Both the position numbers and the translations under genes were made by a program. DNA of 63,072 nucleotides. It comes from Siminovitchia terrae. Lineage in GTDB: Bacteria > Bacillota > Bacilli > Bacillales > Bacillaceae_C. This document shows positions 56,100 through 63,072 of the stretch, piece after piece. The stretch is from NCBI RefSeq assembly GCF_003605405.2, contig NZ_QYTW02000031.1, forward strand, positions 1-63,072. The letters are read 5' to 3'. The notes below the pieces were generated by a model that did no database searches, had not been told where the DNA came from, and saw only the letters and a program-made list of their open reading frames with translations. Position 1 is the first letter of the stretch; each line of letters begins with the position of its first letter.

Positions 56100-57194
56100 G
56101 TGAGCGGAAATGTCTTGCGTTATTTTGCCGGCGGTAATACAGCAAAGGGTTTTAGTCATTTGTATGATTCAAATTTGCGCGGACTGAACCGTGTCTTTAT
56201 TCTATCAGGGAAGTCAAGTTTGGAGAAAAAGATCTTAATTCACAAGCTGATGAATGAATGGATCGGAAAAAATGTAAATCTTGAGGCTCTTCATTCCCCA
56301 AATGATCCTGATTCGTTGGAGGGACTGATTATACGGGAGCTCGGATTCGGGATTGTTGACGGTGATTTTCCACGTGAGATCGGGAAGGAGTTTGTTGGTG
56401 ACAGGTGGGAGACGGTCGATCTGGACGTAATGTCCCTCTCTTCCCTAGAAGTTGCAGCAAAAAAGGATATTGCACAACTAACAGAAAAGAGAGGGCGTGC
56501 TCTGGAAAATGCCTATCAATCATACGCAGCAGGATTACGGGTCCATGATAAATGGGAGAAGCTTTATATTGACCGGATGGACTTTTTAAAGGCGGATGAA
56601 GTGACAAATCGCCTTGTTACGAAGCTGTTTTTAAAAGATTCGCCCCGACAAGATCGAACAACCAAACGCCGGTTTCTCGGTGCGGCAACTCCAAAAGGGC
56701 CAGTCGATTTTGTAGATAATATTACATCTGGCTTGGAAGCGAGATATTTTTTAAAGGGGCGAGCAGGAACAGGAAAATCCACTGTTTTGAAAAAGCTTGT
56801 TATGGAAGCTGAAAAAAGAGGCTACAATTTGGAAATCTATCACTGTGGATTTGATCCTGCCAGTCTGGATATGGTTGTTGTCAGAGAGCTTGGGTGGGCA
56901 GTGTTTGACAGTACTCAGCCGCATGAGTATTTTCCTTCCCGTAGGGGAGATGAAGTGATTGATATGTATGAATTGGCGGTAGCACCTGGAACTGATGAAT
57001 TGTATGCGAATGAAATTGCAGAAATTGAAGGGCAATACCGGGAACAAATGGACGCCGGAAAGAACTATCTCGCTGAAGCAAAGCGTATCAATGATCGGTT
57101 GGAATCGATTTATCAGGACAAATTGGAACATTCACTGATTGATGAAATATTTTATGATATTGAAAAAGAAATCAAGCTGCTTGCAAAAGACTAG
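56100..57194 (+). CDS. tandem P-loop ATPase-like protein (PRK06851 type)
   Basis: The protein has 364 residues and two similar halves. The N-half has FILSGKSSLEKKILIHKL, a degenerate Walker A, and the C-half has YFLKGRAGTGKSTVLKKL, an intact Walker A. Each half repeats the pattern hydrophobic strand, P-loop, helix, LEALHSPNDPDSLEGLIIREL or LEIYHCGFDPASLDMVVVREL, then a DxVD/IDMYEL segment. This indicates an internal duplication in which only the second copy keeps a proper nucleotide site. The function is unknown. The start is GTG after GAGGGTGA. A terminator follows at once. Confidence 0.75.
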   Translation: MSGNVLRYFAGGNTAKGFSHLYDSNLRGLNRVFILSGKSSLEKKILIHKLMNEWIGKNVNLEALHSPNDPDSLEGLIIRELGFGIVDGDFPREIGKEFVGDRWETVDLDVMSLSSLEVAAKKDIAQLTEKRGRALENAYQSYAAGLRVHDKWEKLYIDRMDFLKADEVTNRLVTKLFLKDSPRQDRTTKRRFLGAATPKGPVDFVDNITSGLEARYFLKGRAGTGKSTVLKKLVMEAEKRGYNLEIYHCGFDPASLDMVVVRELGWAVFDSTQPHEYFPSRRGDEVIDMYELAVAPGTDELYANEIAEIEGQYREQMDAGKNYLAEAKRINDRLESIYQDKLEHSLIDEIFYDIEKEIKLLAKD

Positions 57195-57196
57195 AG

Positions 57197-57228
57197 CCTC
57201 TTCGAAAAAAACCGAAGAGGTTTTTTTC
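57197..57228 (+). terminator. terminator after the P-loop gene
   Basis: CCTCTTCG pairs with CGAAGAGG and is followed by TTTTTTT. Confidence 0.9.
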
Positions 57229-57252
57229 TGTTTCAGATTAAGGAGGTATTAG

Positions 57253-57360
57253 GTGCAACTGATTTTTTGGTATGAATGGCCTCGCCACAAGGCATTGTTT
57301 TCAAGTGCCTGGCAGGCGTCTGCATTTTTATATGACATAAACGCTGTCCTCTCTAAATAA
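57253..57360 (+). CDS. possible mini-ORF, 35 aa
   Basis: GTG follows AAGGAGGT at 6-nt spacing and opens 35 codons beginning VQLIFWYEWPRHKALF. The consensus ribosome binding site is the only support. It may be a leader peptide, a mini-protein or a gene remnant. Confidence 0.3.
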   Translation: MQLIFWYEWPRHKALFSSAWQASAFLYDINAVLSK

Positions 57361-57382
57361 ACATAATATACATTATATTTAA

Positions 57383-57546
57383 CTTCATTCAGCAGAAGTC
57401 TCCCACTTCAGTAAGTGGTGAGATGAATGCATATTGGTATTTCATTCAGTGGGAGTTCACTTCGGCGGATGTCAAAGATTTTCAGAGGAAATTATCGAGC
57501 GGAGCTCGATAAAGTCTGGGCGCAAATACGCCAAGGCGCATTTGAT
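57383..57546 (+). repeat. 190-bp TTTAA element, copy 7 (164 bp, middle deleted)
   Basis: It follows TTTAA (57378-57382). The 3' side of hairpin 2 is deleted (about positions 76-105), so GGGAGTTCAC joins TTCGGCGGATG. Hairpins 1, 3 and 4 remain. It lies 81 bp upstream of kbl. Confidence 0.9.
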
Positions 57547-57626
57547 AGAGAATTTGAGTCATTTTGGCGTGTGTCTTTTTGAAAAGTACAAACATATTTA
57601 TAAATTCCTATGACGGAGGAGTCGAT

Positions 57627-58814
57627 ATGTCGAAAGTGCTGCAGCAATTTTTAACGGAGAATTTGACTGAGCTTCATAGCCAAGGCCTATACAATGAAAT
57701 AGACACGGTTGAAACGCCAAATGGTCCCATTATCAGAATTAATGGGGAAGAGCAAATCAATCTTTCGTCCAATAATTATCTCGGCTTGGCAACGGATGAG
57801 AGATTGAAAGATGCGGTAACGGATGCGGTTAGGAAGTGGGGAGTGGGAGCAGGGGCAGTTCGCCCTATCAATGGGACACTTAAAGTCCACGAAAAGCTGG
57901 AAGAGACACTTGCCGCTTTTAAAGGGACGGAGGCTGCCATCTCCTATCAATCAGGATTTAATTGTAATATGGCGGCCATTTCGGCAGTAATGAATCAAAA
58001 TGATGCCATTTTATCAGATGAGTTGAATCATGCTTCCATTATTGACGGCTGCCGTCTTTCGCGGGCGAAGATCATCCGTTTCAGCCATTCAGACATGGAT
58101 GATTTGCTCAAGAAGGCAAAGGCTGCAAAGGAATTGGGAAGCTACAATAAAATCATGGTGATAACCGACGGTGTTTTTTCGATGGATGGAGACGTTGCCA
58201 AACTGCCGGAAATCGCCGAAATCGCTGAAAAATACAATTTAATCACATATGTTGATGACGCGCATGGATCGGGAGTCCTTGGAAAGGGAGCGGGTACGGT
58301 AAAACATTTTGGTCTTCAGGAAAAGATAGATTTTCAAATTGGTACTCTTTCAAAAGCAATCGGTGTTGTAGGTGGTTATGTTGCAGGAAAAAAATCGCTG
58401 ATTGATTGGCTTAAAGTCAGATCTCGGCCATTTTTATTCTCTACTGCCGTTACACCTGCAGACGCAGCGGCAGCGACAAAAGCGATTGAGCTGATGATGG
58501 AAAGTACGGAGCTTTGTGAACGCTTATGGGAAAACGCAGATTACTTAAAAAGTGGCCTGAAGAAGCTGGGATTTGATATTGGTCACAGCGAAACCCCTAT
58601 AACGCCTTGCATTATCGGGGAGGAGAAAACAACTCAGATGTTTAGCAAGCTTCTTTTTGCTGAGGGAGTTTACGCAAAATCGATTGTTTTTCCTACTGTT
58701 CCAAAGGGGACGGGGCGTGTGAGGAATATGCCGACAGCAGCTCATACGAAGGAGATGCTGGACCGGGCGGTTGCAGTCTATGAAAAAGTGGGAAAGGAAA
58801 TGGGGGTCATTTAA
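57627..58814 (+). CDS. kbl: glycine C-acetyltransferase (2-amino-3-ketobutyrate CoA ligase)
   Basis: This PLP enzyme of the alpha-oxoamine synthase family has 395 residues. It cleaves 2-amino-3-ketobutyrate with CoA to glycine and acetyl-CoA. Motifs are [46 protein letters not shown] and the PLP-lysine segment [16 protein letters not shown]. The partner threonine dehydrogenase gene follows. ATG 57627 has GGAGGAG upstream. The TAA stop is the TTTAA of element copy 8, so the gene is bracketed by copies 7 and 8. Confidence 0.92.
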   Translation: MSKVLQQFLTENLTELHSQGLYNEIDTVETPNGPIIRINGEEQINLSSNNYLGLATDERLKDAVTDAVRKWGVGAGAVRPINGTLKVHEKLEETLAAFKGTEAAISYQSGFNCNMAAISAVMNQNDAILSDELNHASIIDGCRLSRAKIIRFSHSDMDDLLKKAKAAKELGSYNKIMVITDGVFSMDGDVAKLPEIAEIAEKYNLITYVDDAHGSGVLGKGAGTVKHFGLQEKIDFQIGTLSKAIGVVGGYVAGKKSLIDWLKVRSRPFLFSTAVTPADAAAATKAIELMMESTELCERLWENADYLKSGLKKLGFDIGHSETPITPCIIGEEKTTQMFSKLLFAEGVYAKSIVFPTVPKGTGRVRNMPTAAHTKEMLDRAVAVYEKVGKEMGVI

Positions 58815-59002
58815 CTTCATTCAGCAGAAGTCTCCACTTCTATAAGTGGTGAGATGAAAGCATGTAGGTATTCCATTCAGTGGGGTTCAAACCCCGGCTG
58901 AATACAGTAAAAGCCTCCGGCGGATGCCACCAATTTTCAGAGGAAATTTATCGAGCAGAGCTCGATAAAATCTGGGCGCAAATACGCCAAGGCGCATTTG
59001 AT
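58815..59002 (+). repeat. 190-bp TTTAA element, copy 8 (188 bp)
   Basis: It starts immediately after the kbl stop (TTTAA 58810-58814) and ends in TTTGAT, 39 bp before the tdh ribosome binding site. It separates kbl and tdh. Hairpin 1 has lost one C, the loop region has lost one G, and the internal GTTAAAG reads GTAAAAG. Confidence 0.93.
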
Positions 59003-59053
59003 TCATTCAAGAAGGTTCACGACAGCACATCGTTTGTACCAGGAGGCAATACA

Positions 59054-59995
59054 ATGAAAAAGATCTTGGTGACTGGTTCCTTGGGGCAGATTGGCTCAGA
59101 GCTCGTCATGAAACTTCGTCACGAGTATGGGGACAACAATGTCATTGCATCGGATATCCGCCGTCTGAACAACGAAGTGGTCGAATCAGGCACTTTTATA
59201 GTGCTGGATGTTATGGATGGCAATGAGGTATGGAAAACAGCTAAGACATATGAGGTGGATACAGTCATTCACCTGGCTGCATTGCTTTCCGCTTCAGGGG
59301 AGATGAAGCCGCTGCGGGCATGGAATCTCAACATGGGTGGTCTTATCAATGTGCTGGAGGCTGCGCGAGAGCTTGGTCTGAAAGTTTTTGTACCCAGCTC
59401 CATTGGTGCTTTTGGCCCTGAGACACCGAAGCAGCAAACGCCCCAGATCACGATCCAGCGACCATCTACCATGTACGGAATCAATAAAGTTGCAGGCGAA
59501 CTTCTTTGTGATTACTATTTTCATAAATACGGCGTAGATACACGGGGTGTCCGATTTCCCGGACTTGTCTCACACATGGCTCCTCCGGGAGGTGGTACAA
59601 CAGATTATGCCGTGGAAATCTATTATGAAGCGACCCGGAATAAAAGCTATACCTGTTTTGTCGGTCCCAATACTTGTTTAGACATGATGTATATGCCAGA
59701 TGCTCTGAATGCCATCGTACACCTCATGGAGGCTGACCTTAACAATCTAACATTTCGAAACTCCTATAATATAACGGCAATGAATATTACGCCTGAGGAT
59801 ATCGGCAATGAAATTAAAAGGCATATCCCTTCATTTGTCATTAATTATAAAATTGACCCCATCCGGCAGGCGATAGCTGACAGTTGGCCAGACTCTTTGG
59901 ATGACTCAGCTGCTAGACGGGATTGGGGATTTAAGACAGGATTCGGTTTAACTGAAATGACTGCAGATATGCTAGAAAAAATTAAAGATAAATGA
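59054..59995 (+). CDS. tdh: L-threonine 3-dehydrogenase, short-chain (epimerase-like) type
   Basis: This extended short-chain dehydrogenase has 313 residues. The NAD-binding motif VTGSLGQIGSEL is at about 5-16. The catalytic serine is in VPSSIGAFGP, with YGINKVAGE supplying Tyr and Lys. SDR-type threonine dehydrogenases (not zinc-dependent Tdh) have this sequence style and pair with Kbl. ATG 59054 follows AGGAGG. The frame stays open back into the 190-bp element to 58880, but that extension is element sequence, not protein. Confidence 0.88.
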   Translation: MKKILVTGSLGQIGSELVMKLRHEYGDNNVIASDIRRLNNEVVESGTFIVLDVMDGNEVWKTAKTYEVDTVIHLAALLSASGEMKPLRAWNLNMGGLINVLEAARELGLKVFVPSSIGAFGPETPKQQTPQITIQRPSTMYGINKVAGELLCDYYFHKYGVDTRGVRFPGLVSHMAPPGGGTTDYAVEIYYEATRNKSYTCFVGPNTCLDMMYMPDALNAIVHLMEADLNNLTFRNSYNITAMNITPEDIGNEIKRHIPSFVINYKIDPIRQAIADSWPDSLDDSAARRDWGFKTGFGLTEMTADMLEKIKDK

Positions 59996-59997
59996 TT

Positions 59998-60036
59998 CGA
60001 GCCTCCTGTGTTTATAGCAGGAAGGCTCTTTGTTTT
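59998..60036 (+). terminator. terminator of the kbl-tdh unit
   Basis: GAGCCTCCTG pairs with CAGGAAGGCTC and is followed by TTTG. Confidence 0.75.
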
Positions 60037-60049
60037 GATATACTGAGAC

Positions 60050-60480
60050 TATCTAGAAAAGCGGAAGCGCCTTGATCAGCCCCGACCAGCACAAGACGAA
60101 TCCCGAGGAGGCAGTACTTGAGCCACCACAGGGAAACGGCTTGTGACCTCGAGGGGCTAGGCGCTGGAGCTGGACAAAGAAAAGCGTAAGCGACTTGATC
60201 AGCGCGGGCAAACAAGACGAATCCCGAGGAGGGTAGTACTTGAGCCGCCACAGTGAAGCGGCTTGATCCTTGCGGGGCTAGGCGCTGGCGGCTTTAAGCC
60301 GCGACGTCCTTTCGCTTTGCTTGCACTAGGGCGTCCCTGTCCGTCGGCAGGCTCAGAACGCGACGTCCTTTCGCTTTGCTTGCACTAGGGCGTCCCTGTC
60401 CGTCGGCAGGCTCAGAACGCGACGTCCTTTCGCTTCGCTTGCACTAGGACGTCCCTGTCCGTCGAAGCTGGACAAAGAAA
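60050..60480. repeat. GC-rich dispersed repeat family B, cluster 3
   Basis: Two related units (AAAGCGGAAGCGCCTTGATCAGC and AAAGCGTAAGCGACTTGATC) share AAGACGAATCCCGAGGAGG, GTACTTGAGCC, CACAG and GGGGCTAGGCGCTGG. It ends with GCTGGACAAAGAAAAGC. It is in the opposite sense to clusters 1 and 2. No gene is present between tdh and recQ. Confidence 0.8.
60301..60465. repeat. 59-bp tandem repeat, three copies
   Basis: The unit starting GCGACGTCCTTTCGCTTTGC begins at 60301, 60360 and 60419. Copies 1 and 2 are identical and copy 3 has a few substitutions and is shorter. It is embedded in cluster 3. Confidence 0.9.
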
Positions 60481-60555
60481 AGCTTCTTTTAATTAAATTT
60501 TTCCATAGCAAGTTATACTTTCTTTACTCTACAAAAATTCAGGAGGTCTGTAGCA

Positions 60556-62691
60556 TTGTTGACGAAGGCAAAGGGCTTTCTGCAGTCTTACTTTGGATTT
60601 GACGATTTTCGATCGGGGCAGGATACAATCATTCAAAAAGTGCTGGAGGGTAAGGATACTCTGGGTATTATGCCGACAGGAGGCGGCAAGTCCCTCTGTT
60701 ACCAGATTCCCGCCTTATCGCTGCGCGGAATCACAATTGTTATTTCTCCATTGATCTCGCTGATGAAGGATCAAGTGGATGCACTGGAAAAGGCAGGTAT
60801 CCCCTCTACTTTTATTAACAGCACCGTTGCAGGATCAGAAATGCGGGAGCGGATGTCGGGTTTATATAACGGTAAATATAAGTTGGTTTATATTGCACCT
60901 GAGAGATTGGAAACCGACTATTTCTTAAGACTCCTTAAGGAAGTCCATGTTTCGCTAGTCGCGATAGACGAGGCGCATTGTATTTCGCAGTGGGGCCATG
61001 ATTTTCGACCGAGTTATTTACTGATCCGAAAATTAATCAATAGAATCAAGCCAAAACCGACGGTATTGGCATTGACTGCAACAGCTACTCCGCAGGTGCG
61101 TGAAGATATCCGCCAGCTTTTGGATATTAGTGCGGATAATACGATAGTCACGGGATTTGAAAGGGAAAACCTCCACTTTCATGTCGTAAAAGGGCAGGAC
61201 CGCGATCTGTTTTTAATTGATTATATCCGAAAAAATTCAGGACAAGCTGGAATTGTTTATGCGGCGACCAGGAAAGAAGTGGAGCGGTTATATCATTTAC
61301 TGAAAGCTAAAGGAATTGCGGTAGGGAAGTACCATGCAGGATTATCAGAAAATAGCCGCGGGATTTACCAGGAAAAATTTCTATATGATGATCTTGATGT
61401 GATGATTGCTACAAATGCCTTTGGAATGGGTATCAATAAATCGAACGTCAGGTTTGTGATCCATTATCAGATACCGCGCAATATGGAGTCCTATTATCAG
61501 GAGGCAGGCAGGGCAGGGAGAGATGGGGAAGAAAGTGATTGCATTCTGCTTTTCGCTCCCCAGGACAGCCATATCCAATCATTTCTCATTGACCAGTCTG
61601 AAATGGATGAACAGCGTAAGGAAAATGAGTTTGGTAAACTGAGAAAAATGGTTGCCTATGGCCATACAGAGTCTTGTTTGCAGCAGTATATTCTGCACTA
61701 TTTTGGCGAGGAAGATGCTCCTGTTTGTGGAAAATGCGGTAACTGTACCGATGATAGGGAACAAGTTGATGTGACCGTTGATGCCCAAATGGTTTTATCT
61801 TGTATTAGGCGAATGAATGAGAGATTTGGGAAAACGATGATTGCTAAAGTGCTGACCGGTTCCTCGGACCAAAAAATACGAAGCTTCGGCTTTGACCAAC
61901 TGTCTACCTATGGAATTATGAAAAATAAGACCCAGAAGGAGACAATGGAGTTCATCGACTTTTTAACGGCAGAGGGGTATTTACGTCCTACTGATGGGTC
62001 TTACCCCATATTGATGTTGACCGAAATAGCTGGGGATGTTTTGCGCGGAAAAGAAAAAGTGACGAAGAAGGAAAATGTGCGTATTACACAAATTGTGGAA
62101 GACAACATGCTGTTTGAGTTGCTGCGCAAACTTAGAAAAGAGATTGCTGATGGAGAAAATGTTCCGCCATACATCATTTTTTCAGATGTGACGTTAAAAG
62201 AAATGAGTGCATTACTTCCAAGAAACGAGGTGGAGCTAATGCAAATTAAGGGTGTTGGAGAGAGGAAGCTGGAGGCGTACGGGCCGGCTTTTCTAAAAGC
62301 AATAAATCAGTATTGTGAGGAGCAGGGGATAGAAAGGACGGAAATGAGTCTTCCAGTTGGACAGGCACCCAAAAAGCAATCAGAGAGAACTTTAAACAAG
62401 GAACCTAGCCATCATGTAACTTATCGGTTGTTGGAGGAGGGCCTCTCCATTGCGGAAATTGCCGCTGAACGCGGCGTGACGGAAAGAACCATTGAGGGAC
62501 ATTTGTTAAAATGTCCGGGCGATGGGTTGGAAGTGGATTGGTCCCGCTTTGTTCCCTCTGAATTTGAGCCATTTATTCGGGAGGCAGTTGAACAAGTAGG
62601 GATGGAGAGATTAACGCCGATCAAAGAACTTCTATCAGAGGAAATCAGTTTTTTCATGATTAGAGCTTATTTAGAAAAACAGAAAGCGTAA
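60556..62691 (+). CDS. recQ: ATP-dependent DNA helicase RecQ
   Basis: The protein has 711 residues. The helicase core carries Walker A MPTGGGKS near 39-46 and DEAH near 138, with QWGHDFRPSY. The motif VI region is QEAGRAGRDG. A RecQ C-terminal zinc site (CLQQYILHYFG, CGKCGNC) follows, then an HRDC domain near 525-595. The last ~90 residues form a helix-turn-helix-like extension (LSIAEIAAERGVTERTIEGH). It unwinds DNA 3'-5' in recombination and fork repair. The start is TTG, 9 nt after AGGAGG. Confidence 0.93.
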   Translation: MLTKAKGFLQSYFGFDDFRSGQDTIIQKVLEGKDTLGIMPTGGGKSLCYQIPALSLRGITIVISPLISLMKDQVDALEKAGIPSTFINSTVAGSEMRERMSGLYNGKYKLVYIAPERLETDYFLRLLKEVHVSLVAIDEAHCISQWGHDFRPSYLLIRKLINRIKPKPTVLALTATATPQVREDIRQLLDISADNTIVTGFERENLHFHVVKGQDRDLFLIDYIRKNSGQAGIVYAATRKEVERLYHLLKAKGIAVGKYHAGLSENSRGIYQEKFLYDDLDVMIATNAFGMGINKSNVRFVIHYQIPRNMESYYQEAGRAGRDGEESDCILLFAPQDSHIQSFLIDQSEMDEQRKENEFGKLRKMVAYGHTESCLQQYILHYFGEEDAPVCGKCGNCTDDREQVDVTVDAQMVLSCIRRMNERFGKTMIAKVLTGSSDQKIRSFGFDQLSTYGIMKNKTQKETMEFIDFLTAEGYLRPTDGSYPILMLTEIAGDVLRGKEKVTKKENVRITQIVEDNMLFELLRKLRKEIADGENVPPYIIFSDVTLKEMSALLPRNEVELMQIKGVGERKLEAYGPAFLKAINQYCEEQGIERTEMSLPVGQAPKKQSERTLNKEPSHHVTYRLLEEGLSIAEIAAERGVTERTIEGHLLKCPGDGLEVDWSRFVPSEFEPFIREAVEQVGMERLTPIKELLSEEISFFMIRAYLEKQKA

Positions 62692-62692
62692 A

Positions 62693-62735
62693 ATAACCCG
62701 CCAAACCACTTATGCATCGTTTTGGCGGGTCTTTC
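62693..62735 (+). terminator. recQ terminator
   Basis: ACCCGCCAAA pairs with TTTGGCGGGT and is followed by CTTTCTT. Confidence 0.85.
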
Positions 62736-62741
62736 TTAGGA

Positions 62742-62763
62742 GTTAATCAAACGATTGATTAAC
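62742..62763. promoter_or_regulatory. palindrome GTTAATCAAAcgaTTGATTAAC
   Basis: Near-perfect palindrome of the kind bound by TetR-family repressors. A second copy lies at 63009-63029. Confidence 0.5.
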
Positions 62764-62791
62764 CGAAGTGGCCAGAGTAGAAGTGCTTTAA

Positions 62792-62981
62792 CTTCATTCA
62801 GCAGAAATCTCCCACTTTTATAAGTGGTGAGATGAAAGCATATTGGTATTCCATTCAGTGGGGGTTCAAACCCCGGCTGAATACAGTAAAAGCCTCCGGC
62901 GGATGCCACATATTTTTAGAGGAAATTTATCGAGCTGAGCTCGATAAAATCTGGGCGCAAATACGCCAAGGCGCATTTGAT
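62792..62981 (+). repeat. 190-bp TTTAA element, copy 9 (full length)
   Basis: It follows TTTAA (62787-62791) and ends in TTTGAT. It lies between two similar palindromes. All four hairpins are intact with a few substitutions. Confidence 0.94.
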
Positions 62982-63008
62982 TATCAGGGGAGTGTGGACC
63001 TCAGATTT

Positions 63009-63029
63009 CTTAATCAAACGTTTGATTAG
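63009..63029. promoter_or_regulatory. palindrome TAATCAAACGTTTGATTA
   Basis: A perfect 18-bp palindrome with the same half-site (AATCAAAC) as 62742-62763. It is likely an operator for a TetR-type regulator or gene beyond the window edge. Confidence 0.5.
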
Positions 63030-63072
63030 TGGGAATGAGTAGGTGGAGTTATCTTTATCGCGTGGATTAGCA

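Noticed and set aside
58880-59053. Longer N-terminus for Tdh
   Set aside because: The extension is entirely 190-bp element sequence; ATG 59054 has AGGAGG and begins the normal Rossmann motif.

Overview
This window looks like chromosome from a low-GC Gram-positive of the family Bacillaceae, but not Bacillus subtilis itself. The evidence is Shine-Dalgarno sites of the GGAGG type, frequent TTG/GTG starts, a TPP riboswitch before a tenI-thiS-thiG-thiF operon, a PyrR attenuator before pyrP, a BirA box before bioY-bioB, a PerR-like box before katA, a YtxJ bacillithiol-associated protein, and synteny with B. subtilis ywrABCD. I see no rRNA, tRNA, CRISPR array, prophage or complete insertion sequence.

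Layout. 0.5-4.3 kb: split chromate transporter, its Lrp-type regulator and a gamma-glutamyltransferase-like enzyme. 4.4-6.1 kb: PAP2 phosphatase and LLM oxidoreductase. 6.7-9.5 kb: thiazole branch of thiamine synthesis. 10.3-14.6 kb: Na/Pi cotransporter, two tiny genes, a flavin-reductase-like protein and an M20 amidohydrolase. 14.7-18.5 kb: YtxJ and a SWIM-SNF2 helicase. 19.2-26.5 kb: catalase, threonine-synthase-like enzyme, dicarboxylate symporter, uracil permease, peptidase T. 26.6-28.7 kb: HxlR regulator divergent from a ring-cleavage dioxygenase-like gene and a nitroreductase. 28.8-30.6 kb: ECF sigma factor, anti-sigma factor and a membrane protein. 30.7-33.5 kb: biotin uptake and synthesis, YidC. 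33.7-37.7 kb: GlcD-type oxidase, gdhA and a divergent GltC-like regulator. 37.9-46.5 kb: purC-like gene, cobalamin-binding-type protein, YlbL-like protease, YpuA-like protein, M17 and M28 aminopeptidases, DUF1646 transporter. 46.9-57.2 kb: two pseudogenes and assorted enzymes and transporters. 57.6-62.7 kb: threonine catabolism (kbl, tdh) and recQ.

The most striking feature is a 190-bp dispersed element present nine times (starting at 6389, 11898, 18832, 27858, 38555, 53796, 57383, 58815 and 62792). Every copy follows the pentanucleotide TTTAA, every copy points the same way, and four hairpins are predicted by eye. There is no target duplication. One copy splits a quinone oxidoreductase pseudogene, and deleting exactly 190 bp restores the reading frame. 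Three copies start immediately after the TAA stop codon of a gene, and two sit inside apparent operons. This behaviour fits a non-autonomous IS200/IS605-type (Y1 transposase, single-strand) element. Its right half could be a guide-RNA scaffold. It may also correspond to the 190-bp same-orientation repeat described in the B. subtilis genome. I regard this as the main candidate for an undescribed system here.

A second, GC-rich repeat family fills three gene-free stretches (9.68-10.17, 44.84-45.14 and 60.05-60.48 kb). The last of these includes a 59-bp tandem repeat.
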